Source: a virus
Virus record (IMG/VR): IMGVR_UViG_3300023202_000142
Coordinates: 62,001 to 126,000 of that record
Strand: one strand, 5' to 3'
Length of the DNA: 64,000 bases
This document shows, piece after piece, positions 13,541 to 20,110 of the stretch. Below the pieces are notes generated by a model. That model worked only from the letters and a program-made list of their open reading frames with translations. It was not told where the DNA came from and made no database searches. A program made the position numbers and the translations under genes. The stretch's first letter is position 1. Each line of letters begins with the position of its first letter.

Positions 13541-13849
13541 CTATCCAGAACACTTGAGTGCCAGACGGACATCCGATCCGGTGTCTTCGAGGACCACGGC
13601 GAAGGAGTTCCGCGAGGCGAAGCGCCGCCCGGTGTCGGGCGAGACGTTAACAACTCGGAACGAGTAGAGGACCTTGTGAGTGCCGACGCTGTAGAAGAGT
13701 CGACCGCGATCAGCATCTATCTCACTGGCGCAAGCGTCAGAGCCGACGACGAGAGTATCGCCTGCGGAGCGAACGCCGTGAACCCGGTGGGCGAGCCCGA
13801 GCGCTTCGAGCGCTTCGGAAAGAGGGACTGCTTCATCGAACCGTGCCAT
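13541..13849 (-). CDS. Unknown small protein
   Basis: A 102-residue protein from ATG 13849 behind CAGGAGGTAGCAA. A helical start (FDEAVPLSEALEALGLAHRV) leads into a beta-rich body (GDTLVVGSDACASEIDADRG, then KVLYSFRVVNVSPDTGRRFA, FAVVLEDTGSDVRLALKC). No family is recognised. It lies ten bases ahead of the recombinase and shares its promoter, ACCCC leader hairpin and likely regulation. Confidence 0.68.
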   Translation of the reverse strand: MARFDEAVPLSEALEALGLAHRVHGVRSAGDTLVVGSDACASEIDADRGRLFYSVGTHKVLYSFRVVNVSPDTGRRFASRNSFAVVLEDTGSDVRLALKCSG

Positions 13850-13868
13850 TTGCTACCTCCTGGTGAGT

Positions 13869-13890
13869 GGGAAGGCGGGGTGCCCTTCCC
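13869..13890 (-). promoter_or_regulatory. ACCCC-loop leader hairpin
   Basis: RNA stem GGGAAGG/CCTTCCC with loop GCACCCCG, 20 bases before the start at 13849. It follows the same design as the hairpins at 7066 and 8616. Confidence 0.68.
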
Positions 13891-13901
13891 GGTGCATCGA
13901 C

Positions 13902-13929
13902 AATATGTGCACGCCGTGCACAGTGTCAA
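13902..13929 (-). promoter_or_regulatory. GTGCAC-type sigma70-like promoter
   Basis: Minus strand: TTGACA, 16-bp spacer with GTGCACGGCGTGCA, then CATATT. It carries two perfect GTGCAC hexamers nine bases apart and drives the unknown gene plus the serine recombinase. Confidence 0.8.
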
Positions 13930-13990
13930 GCGAGTTGCTTTGTAGGTTCGCTGGGCTGACAATGCAGCTCGACCAGCACAGGAGAGTAAA

Positions 13991-14242
13991 ATGGCAGACA
14001 AGGCCAAAACAGCGATCAAAGAACTGATGGACACCGACTACAAAAAGCCGGACGCGCACTTCAAGATGGTGCAACTGCTCAAGGGTCTGGCCGCGGCGTC
14101 GAAAAAAGACCAGCAGGCCAAGCTGTTCCTCGACGGTGTCAGCGATGCGCTGACGACGGTAGGTAAGACGGTGCTGAAGGCGTCCGAGAAGGAAGAGTCT
14201 GCCGGTCTTACCGGCGACCTCATCGAGAACTACGTCGGTTGA
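13991..14242 (+). CDS. Unknown lysine-rich helical protein
   Basis: An 83-residue protein from ATG 13991, preceded by AGGAGAG. It is helical and lysine-rich (KAKTAIKELMDTDYKKPDAH, then MVQLLKGLAAASKKDQQAKL), ending GLTGDLIENYVG. It could be a small DNA- or head-associated protein, but no motif is diagnostic and it lacks the FxxE N-terminus. Its end overlaps the following leftward gene. Confidence 0.65.
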   Translation: MADKAKTAIKELMDTDYKKPDAHFKMVQLLKGLAAASKKDQQAKLFLDGVSDALTTVGKTVLKASEKEESAGLTGDLIENYVG

Positions 14243-14637
14243 GCGATCTCGTGCTCAGTGGTGCGTCGAACGCTTTCGCGTGCTGCGCGGTGCGCGACAC
14301 CGGAATCACCGGAAGACTCCATTACGGCCCGAAAGGTCCTTAGCCACAACAGCTTCATCTCCTGGGGTAGAGTTTCCAGATCTTCTGGTAGATCTGCCTG
14401 GAGCTGTCGCTCTTCGAAATGCTCTACTCTATTGTAGAGGACCTTCAGGCGCGCGTCCGATCGAGCGCGTTTGACCTCGCACACATCGTCCATCATGGAG
14501 CCCTTTCGGCCGGCCTTGATGACGTAGATGCGATCCTCCAGGAACGCAACAATGCGCTCCATGAGACGTTCATTGTTCTTCTCATCGCTCCAGTCGGCCA
14601 GTTCGACCAAATCGTCTACGGTTTCTCTTCGGATCAT
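14230..14637 (-). CDS. Unknown helical protein
   Basis: A 135-residue protein from ATG 14637, with CAGGAGACAGC upstream. It is highly charged and helical (ETVDDLVELADWSDEKNNERL, then VKRARSDARLKVLYNRVEHFEERQ). The product ends RTTEHEIAQPT. No family is recognised. The gene forms its own leftward unit with a near-ideal promoter and lacks the ACCCC hairpin. Confidence 0.65.
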   Translation of the reverse strand: MIRRETVDDLVELADWSDEKNNERLMERIVAFLEDRIYVIKAGRKGSMMDDVCEVKRARSDARLKVLYNRVEHFEERQLQADLPEDLETLPQEMKLLWLRTFRAVMESSGDSGVAHRAARESVRRTTEHEIAQPT

Positions 14638-14659
14638 GCTGTCTCCTGTGAAGGGCACC

Positions 14660-14687
14660 ATTATGTGCACTCACGTCACACTGTCAA
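14660..14687 (-). promoter_or_regulatory. GTGCAC-type sigma70-like promoter
   Basis: Minus strand: TTGACA, 16-bp spacer with GTGACGTGAGTGCA, then CATAAT. It is the closest match in the window to the sigma70 consensus and lies 23 bases upstream of the ATG at 14637. Confidence 0.8.
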
Positions 14688-14750
14688 CCTGGGGTGCATC
14701 TGAGGTTGGCCGGTGATATACAAGATCATCAAGCCAAGCGGAGAATTGCG

Positions 14751-14957
14751 ATGAAATACATCACGCTGTTGGTATTCGCCCTGTTGCTGCTGCTCGTTGG
14801 ATGCGAGGAGAAGCCGAAACCGGACGCTCCCGAAGAGGACGCCGGAGTTGCAAGGGTCGATGCCGGAACCGAAGAGCCTGCCGCCGCAGATGTTGGTGAG
14901 CAGGCTGATGTCGACAACTCCGACGCGAAAGCGGACGCAGAAGGGAGCAAGGAATGA
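14751..14957 (+). CDS. Small acidic lipoprotein
   Basis: A 68-residue protein from ATG 14751 (CGGAGA upstream). The signal peptide MKYITLLVFALLLLLVGC has a lipobox, with Cys at about residue 18 as the lipid-modified residue. The mature part is Asp/Glu/Ala-rich and disordered (EEDAGVARVDAGTEEPAAAD). It would be anchored in the outer or inner membrane of a Gram-negative cell. Superinfection exclusion or an outer spanin subunit are possible but unproven. It overlaps the next gene by four bases. Confidence 0.78.
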   Translation: MKYITLLVFALLLLLVGCEEKPKPDAPEEDAGVARVDAGTEEPAAADVGEQADVDNSDAKADAEGSKE

Positions 14958-15727
14958 CCACGCAGATCGTCGTCACAAACGAAACCGAAGACGTAGCCGA
15001 GGTCCGAACGGTGACCATCGGGTCAGCCGAGGAGGGAGACCTTCACAGCGTCGTGTTCGAGGGAGCCGCGTTCGAGTACGAGGTCGGCGCCGCAGAGACG
15101 CCAACCGACGTAGCCTCGGCGCTCCAGGCTCTGATTGCCGCAAGCGCAATCCCGTTCACTGCTTCGGCGTCGCTCGCTGAAATCGAAGTGACCGCGGACC
15201 GAGCTGGCCGACCGTTCGCGCTCTCAGTCTCGCACCCCAATGACAGTGTTGCGCTGACGACGGCTGCCGAGCAGGCTGTCGATGTACCGCTCCCGGGCGG
15301 CTTCAGTCGTACGGTGCCGGAGGCCGGTCAGGTCAGCCTCCAGGTGAACCTCACTCGACTCCCTCCGGGCGGCCTCCAGGCTCTCAAGGATCTGGAGACT
15401 GCCGGGTTGGTTTCAGTCCTTCCACCCATCGAAGCCCTTCAGGGCGGAGAGGTGGAGAACCTCACGGTCCCCGACGGAGTCACGCTGACGATGTCCAATA
15501 TCGTGGTGAACGGTGACCTCAGTGTTGCCGGAGACCTCACCATGGAAGGGTGCCGCGTTGAAGGTGACGCAGCCATGGCTGCAGGCACGTTGACGGGCGA
15601 GGACTGCTACTTCGGTGGCGATCTCGACAACAACTCTGACCCCGGAACGGTCACTCTCAATGGCGGCCGCGTCATCGGAGCAAAGTCTGGCACGATCACT
15701 CACACGCAGGGTGACTCTGGGTCCTGA
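14954..15727 (+). CDS. Putative virion beta protein
   Basis: A 257-residue protein with alternating strands throughout. It has a first domain (TIGSAEEGDLHSVVFEGAAF, with FTASASLAEIEVTADRAG) of the sort found in tail or decoration proteins. A C-terminal repeat-like section from about 165 (VTLTMSNIVVNGDLSVAGDL, then RVEGDAAMAAGTLTGEDC, YFGGDLDNN) looks like a right-handed beta-helix. It lies beside a lipoprotein gene, away from the structural cluster. It could be an appendage or surface protein. A strong terminator follows. Confidence 0.65.
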   Translation: MTTQIVVTNETEDVAEVRTVTIGSAEEGDLHSVVFEGAAFEYEVGAAETPTDVASALQALIAASAIPFTASASLAEIEVTADRAGRPFALSVSHPNDSVALTTAAEQAVDVPLPGGFSRTVPEAGQVSLQVNLTRLPPGGLQALKDLETAGLVSVLPPIEALQGGEVENLTVPDGVTLTMSNIVVNGDLSVAGDLTMEGCRVEGDAAMAAGTLTGEDCYFGGDLDNNSDPGTVTLNGGRVIGAKSGTITHTQGDSGS

Positions 15728-15784
15728 TTCGGTAGGCGAGCAATCGTCTACTGGAACGCGCGCCCCCTCGCGCGTGTAGCCGCA

Positions 15785-15828
15785 CGGGAGCAGACGGGTC
15801 CTCCACCCTGTCTGCTCCCGTTTTATTT
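15785..15828 (+). terminator. Rho-independent terminator between convergent genes
   Basis: Eleven-pair stem CGGGAGCAGAC/GTCTGCTCCCG with an inner GGGT/ACCC, followed by TTTTATTT. It ends the rightward unit finishing at 15727 and overlaps the stop region of the leftward csrA. A second hairpin, ACGCGCG/CGCGCGT, lies about 20 bases upstream. Confidence 0.9.
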
Positions 15829-16056
15829 GCCGTGTCCCCTTCGAATGATTACCGGAGGCTCGAAGGGCTCTTCCGGCTCGGAGTCTTCGTCACCGCCTGA
15901 GCGTGTCGACCCCAACAACTCCTCGCGGTTAATTGGAATTTCCTTGGGCGCAACGATGCCGATTCGGACCTGACTTCGACGAATCTCGCGCACTTCGATG
16001 GTGATGTCGTCGCCAACCTGGATTCGTTCGCCGACTTTGCGGGTGAGGGTAAGCAT
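15823..16056 (-). CDS. csrA: CsrA/RsmA translational regulator
   Basis: A 77-residue protein whose first 50 residues are a textbook CsrA: MLTLTRKVGERIQVGDDITI, then VREIRRSQVRIGIVAPKEIPI and NREELL. The Leu4, Arg6-Lys7 and Arg44-equivalent RNA-binding positions appear kept. The extra acidic tail (GGDEDSEPEEPFEPPVII) is unusual. CsrA dimers bind GGA in RNA hairpins and usually block ribosome sites. Here it could retune host messages or the phage's own leaders. The start ATG 16056 follows ACGGAGGACACT, and the promoter is at 16102-16130. Confidence 0.93.
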   Translation of the reverse strand: MLTLTRKVGERIQVGDDITIEVREIRRSQVRIGIVAPKEIPINREELLGSTRSGGDEDSEPEEPFEPPVIIRRGHGK

Positions 16057-16101
16057 AGTGTCCTCCGTGACGTTGTGGACGTTCCATGTCGATGTGCACT
16101 C

Positions 16102-16130
16102 TGTGTACTACCTGGAGCGCAGGGGGTCAA
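16102..16130 (-). promoter_or_regulatory. GTGCAC-associated promoter for csrA
   Basis: Minus strand: TTGACC, 17-bp spacer, TACACA, with GTGCAC just downstream at 16094-16099. The -35 is made from the last codons of the upstream HTH gene. Confidence 0.65.
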
Positions 16131-16533
16131 GAAAGTCACGGATCAGAATTGCAGGGCTGCCGCTGCAGGGGTACCTGCCCTGCTCCCAGTTGACGACGGT
16201 CTGTTCGGTAACTCCGCAAGCCAAGGCGAAGCTCTTGAGTGTATCGTCGCGCTGAATGCGCACCCATCGAACCGCGATCGGCGCCAGTGGATTTTCCTTC
16301 AGCATCGGTGAGAGGTCGAGGTCCATGTCGATGTGCTCGATGTACTCACGTACGCCCCAGGGCTTCAGAGCACTGTGGTGCCATCTTGTGCACTGATTAC
16401 TCAGGATTTCACCCCTGCTGTAAACATCCGCCCAGACGCGACCTACTGCTGACACGTAGAACGGGCCATAGTATGTGGTTTCGCCATCGAAAATGTACGC
16501 TTGACCGTCTCGCTCAGCGATTCTGAAACGCAT
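16108..16533 (-). CDS. Protein with C-terminal XRE-type HTH
   Basis: A 141-residue protein. The N-terminal 90 residues are strand-rich (RIAERDGQAYIFDGETTYYG, then YVSAVGRVWADVYSRGEILS) and of unknown type. Residues 92-140 are a helix-turn-helix: VRWVRIQRDDTLKSFALACG, VTEQTVVNWEQGRYP. It is probably a ligand-responsive or dimeric regulator, upstream of csrA on the same strand. It is the third HTH candidate for reading the GTGCAC motifs. Confidence 0.75.
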   Translation of the reverse strand: MRFRIAERDGQAYIFDGETTYYGPFYVSAVGRVWADVYSRGEILSNQCTRWHHSALKPWGVREYIEHIDMDLDLSPMLKENPLAPIAVRWVRIQRDDTLKSFALACGVTEQTVVNWEQGRYPCSGSPAILIRDFLDPLRSR

Positions 16534-16594
16534 GGCACCTGAACCTGAAATGACCTAACCTGACCGCAGTTCAGAGGTTAACGGAGAGATCGGC

Positions 16595-16888
16595 GTGGAC
16601 ACAGACAAAAATTCGGCGCGTAAGGAAGCTCTGGGGTTTGAGAGGGGATTCGGCCGCACCATTGGACCAAGCCCCCTCGTGGAGAGGGTTGACGCCCTCC
16701 TGGAGAACTTCACGGTCGTCTCGAAGGTTGCGGTGAACATTCCCAAGGCGGTGCGAACAGGTCAGACGCTTGACCCTGTCGATGACGTCCGGGCTGACTA
16801 CACCAAGTACCGCAAGCTGCACTTCTCGAAACGGAAGTGCCCGCCAGAGTGCCCCTTCTGCAAGAGAGCCAAGAAGAATGCTCGTTGA
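16595..16888 (+). CDS. Small protein with C-terminal CxxxCxxC motif
   Basis: A 97-residue protein from GTG 16595, preceded by GGAGAG. The first part is mixed (RKEALGFERGFGRTIGPSPL, then VERVDALLENFTVVSKVAV). The C-terminus is basic with CPPECPFCKRAKKNAR, a possible zinc-binding end. The Arg/Lys content suggests nucleic-acid contact (inference). It overlaps the following metalloprotein gene by 11 bases, beginning a long rightward operon. Confidence 0.65.
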   Translation: MDTDKNSARKEALGFERGFGRTIGPSPLVERVDALLENFTVVSKVAVNIPKAVRTGQTLDPVDDVRADYTKYRKLHFSKRKCPPECPFCKRAKKNAR

Positions 16889-17966
16889 AGACTTCCCTGT
16901 GGAGATCGGGGATGACGAGTTCGACCTCGAATTGAACCCCGGTTCCGACATTCAGCGCGATCACCCCCTGGTCGGTCGGGGGGTCCAGGTGTCGCCAGGC
17001 GCCAACGAAATCCTGGCCAATCGTCGTGGCGATTTGGGTCAAATCCGGGGCGTCGTGGTCAAGCACGGCCAGGTCGCGGGGTTTCTGGTCGATCTCGATG
17101 GCGATATCCTCATGGGCCCCAAGAAGGCGTTCTACTACGACAAGCTGTTCGTCGAGGACGTTCACCTCAACTCGCCCAGGGCGCAACATATCCGTCGCCT
17201 GATGGCTCACTGGTCAGTCCAACGACACTATTTTGGGCCGAACTGGGACGGCATTGAGTACTTTCACTACCAGCTCGCCAAGGCTGTCGACTGGCTCGCT
17301 GTCGAGAGTGCGGGTTGGTACGACTACCCATCCACGCCCAATGACAAGCTCGGCGGCAAGGACTGGCGTCTCATCATTCCCGACGATCGTTCCTACGTCT
17401 CGGTGAACTGCCATAGTCTCGTGCATGACGGAACCTGGTCGTTGTCGACCACGATATTTTCAACACGCGACATCGATGAGACTGCCCTTTCCATGGTCGG
17501 CGGGCGGGACCACTGGGATCGTGTCTTGCGGTGGACGATTGAAACAGCCAGGGCCCTTCAGGAGCCCGGCATTAACTACTCAGACGTCATCGCTGATCTT
17601 ACTCGGAGAATTGACATGCAGCAGAGCCTGCAGCAGCTCTCTGAAGAACTCAGGCCCGCGCTCGCGCGGGCGCACGAACAAGTCTTTGATGAGGAGATGC
17701 GGTGGCCACGATTCAGTATCGGGGCGTCCAAGATCCCCATCGGGGTTGGAAAGATTGGAGTCAGCATCGCGCCTACTGATGAGCACGACTACACCATCAT
17801 CACGGTACACCCCAAGGCGTTCCAGAAACCTGATTACCTCCGCGAAGTAGTTCGGCACGAGTTGATTCACACTGTCATTGACCAGGACATTCAGACGTCA
17901 GCACATGACGACGTGTTCCAGGCATTCGCAGCGGCCGCCGGCCTCCCGGAGAAGTATCGTGACTGA
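16878..17966 (+). CDS. SprT-like zinc metallopeptidase-domain protein
   Basis: A 362-residue protein from ATG 16878. The C-terminal part carries REVVRHELIHTVIDQD (HExxH zinc motif, about residues 318-322) followed by AHDDVFQAFAAAAGLPEKYR, the spacing seen in SprT-like and related gluzincin proteins, where a downstream His or Glu completes the site. The N-terminal 230 residues are unassigned (GVVVKHGQVAGFLVDLDGDI, then WNDGIEY-like strands). SprT-like proteins act on DNA-bound proteins, so a role in clearing DNA-protein crosslinks or processing head proteins is conceivable (inference). Confidence 0.68.
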   Translation: MLVEDFPVEIGDDEFDLELNPGSDIQRDHPLVGRGVQVSPGANEILANRRGDLGQIRGVVVKHGQVAGFLVDLDGDILMGPKKAFYYDKLFVEDVHLNSPRAQHIRRLMAHWSVQRHYFGPNWDGIEYFHYQLAKAVDWLAVESAGWYDYPSTPNDKLGGKDWRLIIPDDRSYVSVNCHSLVHDGTWSLSTTIFSTRDIDETALSMVGGRDHWDRVLRWTIETARALQEPGINYSDVIADLTRRIDMQQSLQQLSEELRPALARAHEQVFDEEMRWPRFSIGASKIPIGVGKIGVSIAPTDEHDYTIITVHPKAFQKPDYLREVVRHELIHTVIDQDIQTSAHDDVFQAFAAAAGLPEKYRD

Positions 17967-18642
17967 AGGCTATAGCTACATGAAGCCAGGGCAGTACAGG
18001 GTTCCGGCATCGCTGCGAATCACCGAAGCCTGGCGCGCCACGTGGGCCGCTGCACCGTTCCTGGCGATCGTTCTTTTCGGTACGATTTGGGTTGGGTTCC
18101 ACAACGGCTGGGGCACCGGAGGCGCCGCCGCGATGTACCTCCTGCTCGCTATCACGCTGGGTGTTATCGGCTGGGGTGTTTTTCACACCTGGGTTATCTC
18201 CGGCGCAGTGCGCTACGAGGTCGAAGGGATCACGGTAGTTTTCGGTGACGAAGACTACTACGTCCCGCCCGAGGTGTTCGTGGACTTCCTGGAGCGGCAC
18301 GTCTGGGGTAAATTCCAGTTGCTCTTCGACCGAACGCCTGCTGATGTCATGCCGCTCGACAAGATGGGGGTCAACCCCAGGGATCTTACTGACGGCGTTT
18401 TGGTTATCTGTGAAGGTGACGAACCACTAGCGCGCGTGCGTGAGGGAGATGGCTCAGTGCGGATCAAGAATGTGCTGGGTGCAACTCAGCCGTGGAGACG
18501 GTATTCTCGAATTGCAGCACGGGGGTTGCTTGACCCGGGGGTCGGGGGATACGAACTCAAGCTACACTGTTGCCACAAATTGTTTCCCGGGCGCCAAGAG
18601 GCTGACGACATCGCCTGGATGCAGGAGCATGACATCGCATGA
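17959..18642 (+). CDS. Two-span membrane protein
   Basis: A 227-residue protein from GTG 17959, overlapping the previous stop, with GGAGA upstream. ATG 17980 is an alternative start. Two membrane segments lie at about residues 30-52 (APFLAIVLFGTIWVGF) and 58-83 (AAMYLLLAITLGVIGWGVFH). A soluble C-terminal domain follows, with VVFGDEDYYVPPEVFVDFLE and basic strands. No family is recognised. Its position in a run of membrane genes suggests envelope action. Confidence 0.68.
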   Translation: MTEGYSYMKPGQYRVPASLRITEAWRATWAAAPFLAIVLFGTIWVGFHNGWGTGGAAAMYLLLAITLGVIGWGVFHTWVISGAVRYEVEGITVVFGDEDYYVPPEVFVDFLERHVWGKFQLLFDRTPADVMPLDKMGVNPRDLTDGVLVICEGDEPLARVREGDGSVRIKNVLGATQPWRRYSRIAARGLLDPGVGGYELKLHCCHKLFPGRQEADDIAWMQEHDIA

Positions 18643-18983
18643 AGGACCTCGCTGAACAGATCTGGTCGACCATCAAGAAGTGGTGGTGGGTTATCGCTGG
18701 CGCGCTCGTGGCAATTCTCGGTTGGCTCCTGTTGGCGCCTCGCGGCAAAAAGCCACAGTCGAAACAGGATCTGCTCAAAGTTCCGCCAGAGACGGCCGTG
18801 GATTCGTTGCGCCAAGTTGCGGTACTGGAGGCCGAGAAGGCTACGGCCGACGCGTTGATTGCGAAAGCGAAACGGGATACAAAAGTCGAAGTCAAACGGA
18901 AGGAACTGGACCGCATCAAGTCGGAACCGGACCCCGTCGTCCGGCGAAAACGTCTTGCGGCATGGGCCACCAAGAACCTGTAG
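18639..18983 (+). CDS. Single-span membrane protein with helical tail (inner spanin-like)
   Basis: A 114-residue protein. A short N-terminus is followed by one membrane span (WWWVIAGALVAILGWLLLAP, about residues 15-34) and a long charged helical part (SLRQVAVLEAEKATADALIA, then VEVKRKELDRIKSEPDPVV). The topology fits an inner-membrane spanin subunit, but the sequence alone cannot separate this from other small phage membrane proteins. It overlaps the previous gene by four bases. Confidence 0.65.
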   Translation: MKDLAEQIWSTIKKWWWVIAGALVAILGWLLLAPRGKKPQSKQDLLKVPPETAVDSLRQVAVLEAEKATADALIAKAKRDTKVEVKRKELDRIKSEPDPVVRRKRLAAWATKNL

Positions 18984-18994
18984 GAGACCATCAG

Positions 18995-20107
18995 ATGAGC
19001 GACATCCTGAACCGAATCGACAACGTGCTCGATGAGGCTTCGTATCGGCAGAACGTGTCTCACGGCTCTCCGCTCGACACCTCGACCAACGAGGGGCCTC
19101 AGCTCCCCGCGCATCTCGCCAACACCCTGTCAGTCATGACTGGCATTGACGTCCAGACCGTTGACGCCTTTGTCGAACTGGTTGGCCAGGGCCAGAGCAT
19201 TGCGTCCGCCGCCGCAGAGGTTGGTCTTTCGATCGGCCAGGCACACGACCTCAAGACGGCAATGGTCGACGTTGGGATGAATACCAGTGGCGGTATCATC
19301 GAATCGCACCCGGGTGCAGTCGAAGCACGTCGAACCGCCGATTTCCTCTATCGACTCGCCGAAGCTGCAGATCTCGGAGAGGATGATGCTGCGGGGGTCT
19401 GCGAGGGGCTCGCTCAGGCCGTGAAAGAGGCTGTGTCGGTGTCGGACCTCTTGGGTGGCGGCGGCAGCAAAACCTACGAAGGGCCGAGCCCCGAAGGTGC
19501 CGCAGCAGTCCTGACGTTGGCCCAGGCTATCTTGCTCGACCTTGGCATGGAGGCTGAGTCCGAGAAACTGGAACGCATCAAGAAGAAAATGCGACCCAAC
19601 CGTGCTGCCGTTATGAAGATGGCCGTGAAGCTGTCGAAAAAGGCCAAGCAGCTCGGCCTCATGGAGCACCTCCTCGAAGCCGACGACCCCGGAAACGTGC
19701 CTGATGTCCCCAAGGAAACCGAGCTGAGCCCAAGCGGTTTCCAGAAGTACTCCGGCCTCGATCTTCCCGAAGACGCACGCCAGATCGCACAGACCTACGC
19801 GATGGCGATCTGCGACAACCTGCCGTCATCGCACCCGGGGCGCCTCACATGCACCTTCGGCTCCGCGACCGGCGACGCGAAGAACGCGATGGTCCAGGGC
19901 CGTGATGAGGACGGTAACGAGATGACCGTCACAGTGTCACTGGGCGGCAGTCCGCCGTACGTGATGCTGCAGATCGGCGGAGACCTCGACTCCAGTATCA
20001 CCATGAAGCTGCTCAGCTCGAACTGGATGGCCGCGCTGTCGCTGATGATGCAGCACGTCGTCAGGGGCTTCATGCAGGCGGGCTACACCTACGACGAGGC
20101 GATCTGA
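18995..20107 (+). CDS. Large unknown protein with candidate VLDE processing site
   Basis: A 370-residue protein from ATG 18995 (AGGAGACC upstream). The first residues, MSDILNRIDNVLDEASYRQ, carry V-L-D-E at 11-14, like the FxxE starts of other putative internal head proteins here. A helical, Ala-rich body follows (AAAEVGLSIGQAHDLKTAMV, then KKMRPNRAAVMKMAVKLSKK). A strand-rich end (LTCTFGSATGDAKNAMVQGR, GGSPPYVMLQIGG) completes it. Function is unknown. If packaged, it would be one of the larger internal proteins. It contains copy 2 of the palindromic 14-mer. Confidence 0.7.
   Translation: MSDILNRIDNVLDEASYRQNVSHGSPLDTSTNEGPQLPAHLANTLSVMTGIDVQTVDAFVELVGQGQSIASAAAEVGLSIGQAHDLKTAMVDVGMNTSGGIIESHPGAVEARRTADFLYRLAEAADLGEDDAAGVCEGLAQAVKEAVSVSDLLGGGGSKTYEGPSPEGAAAVLTLAQAILLDLGMEAESEKLERIKKKMRPNRAAVMKMAVKLSKKAKQLGLMEHLLEADDPGNVPDVPKETELSPSGFQKYSGLDLPEDARQIAQTYAMAICDNLPSSHPGRLTCTFGSATGDAKNAMVQGRDEDGNEMTVTVSLGGSPPYVMLQIGGDLDSSITMKLLSSNWMAALSLMMQHVVRGFMQAGYTYDEAI
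19306..19319. repeat. Palindromic 14-mer repeat, copy 2
   Basis: GCACCCGGGTGCAG inside the gene at 18995-20107, flanked by TC on the left and T on the right exactly as in copy 1. Confidence 0.85.
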
Positions 20108-20110
20108 TCC

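Noticed and set aside
16388-16393. GTGCAC inside the 16108 gene as another promoter
   Set aside because: No TTGAC lies at a suitable distance on either strand, and it is in the middle of a coding sequence.
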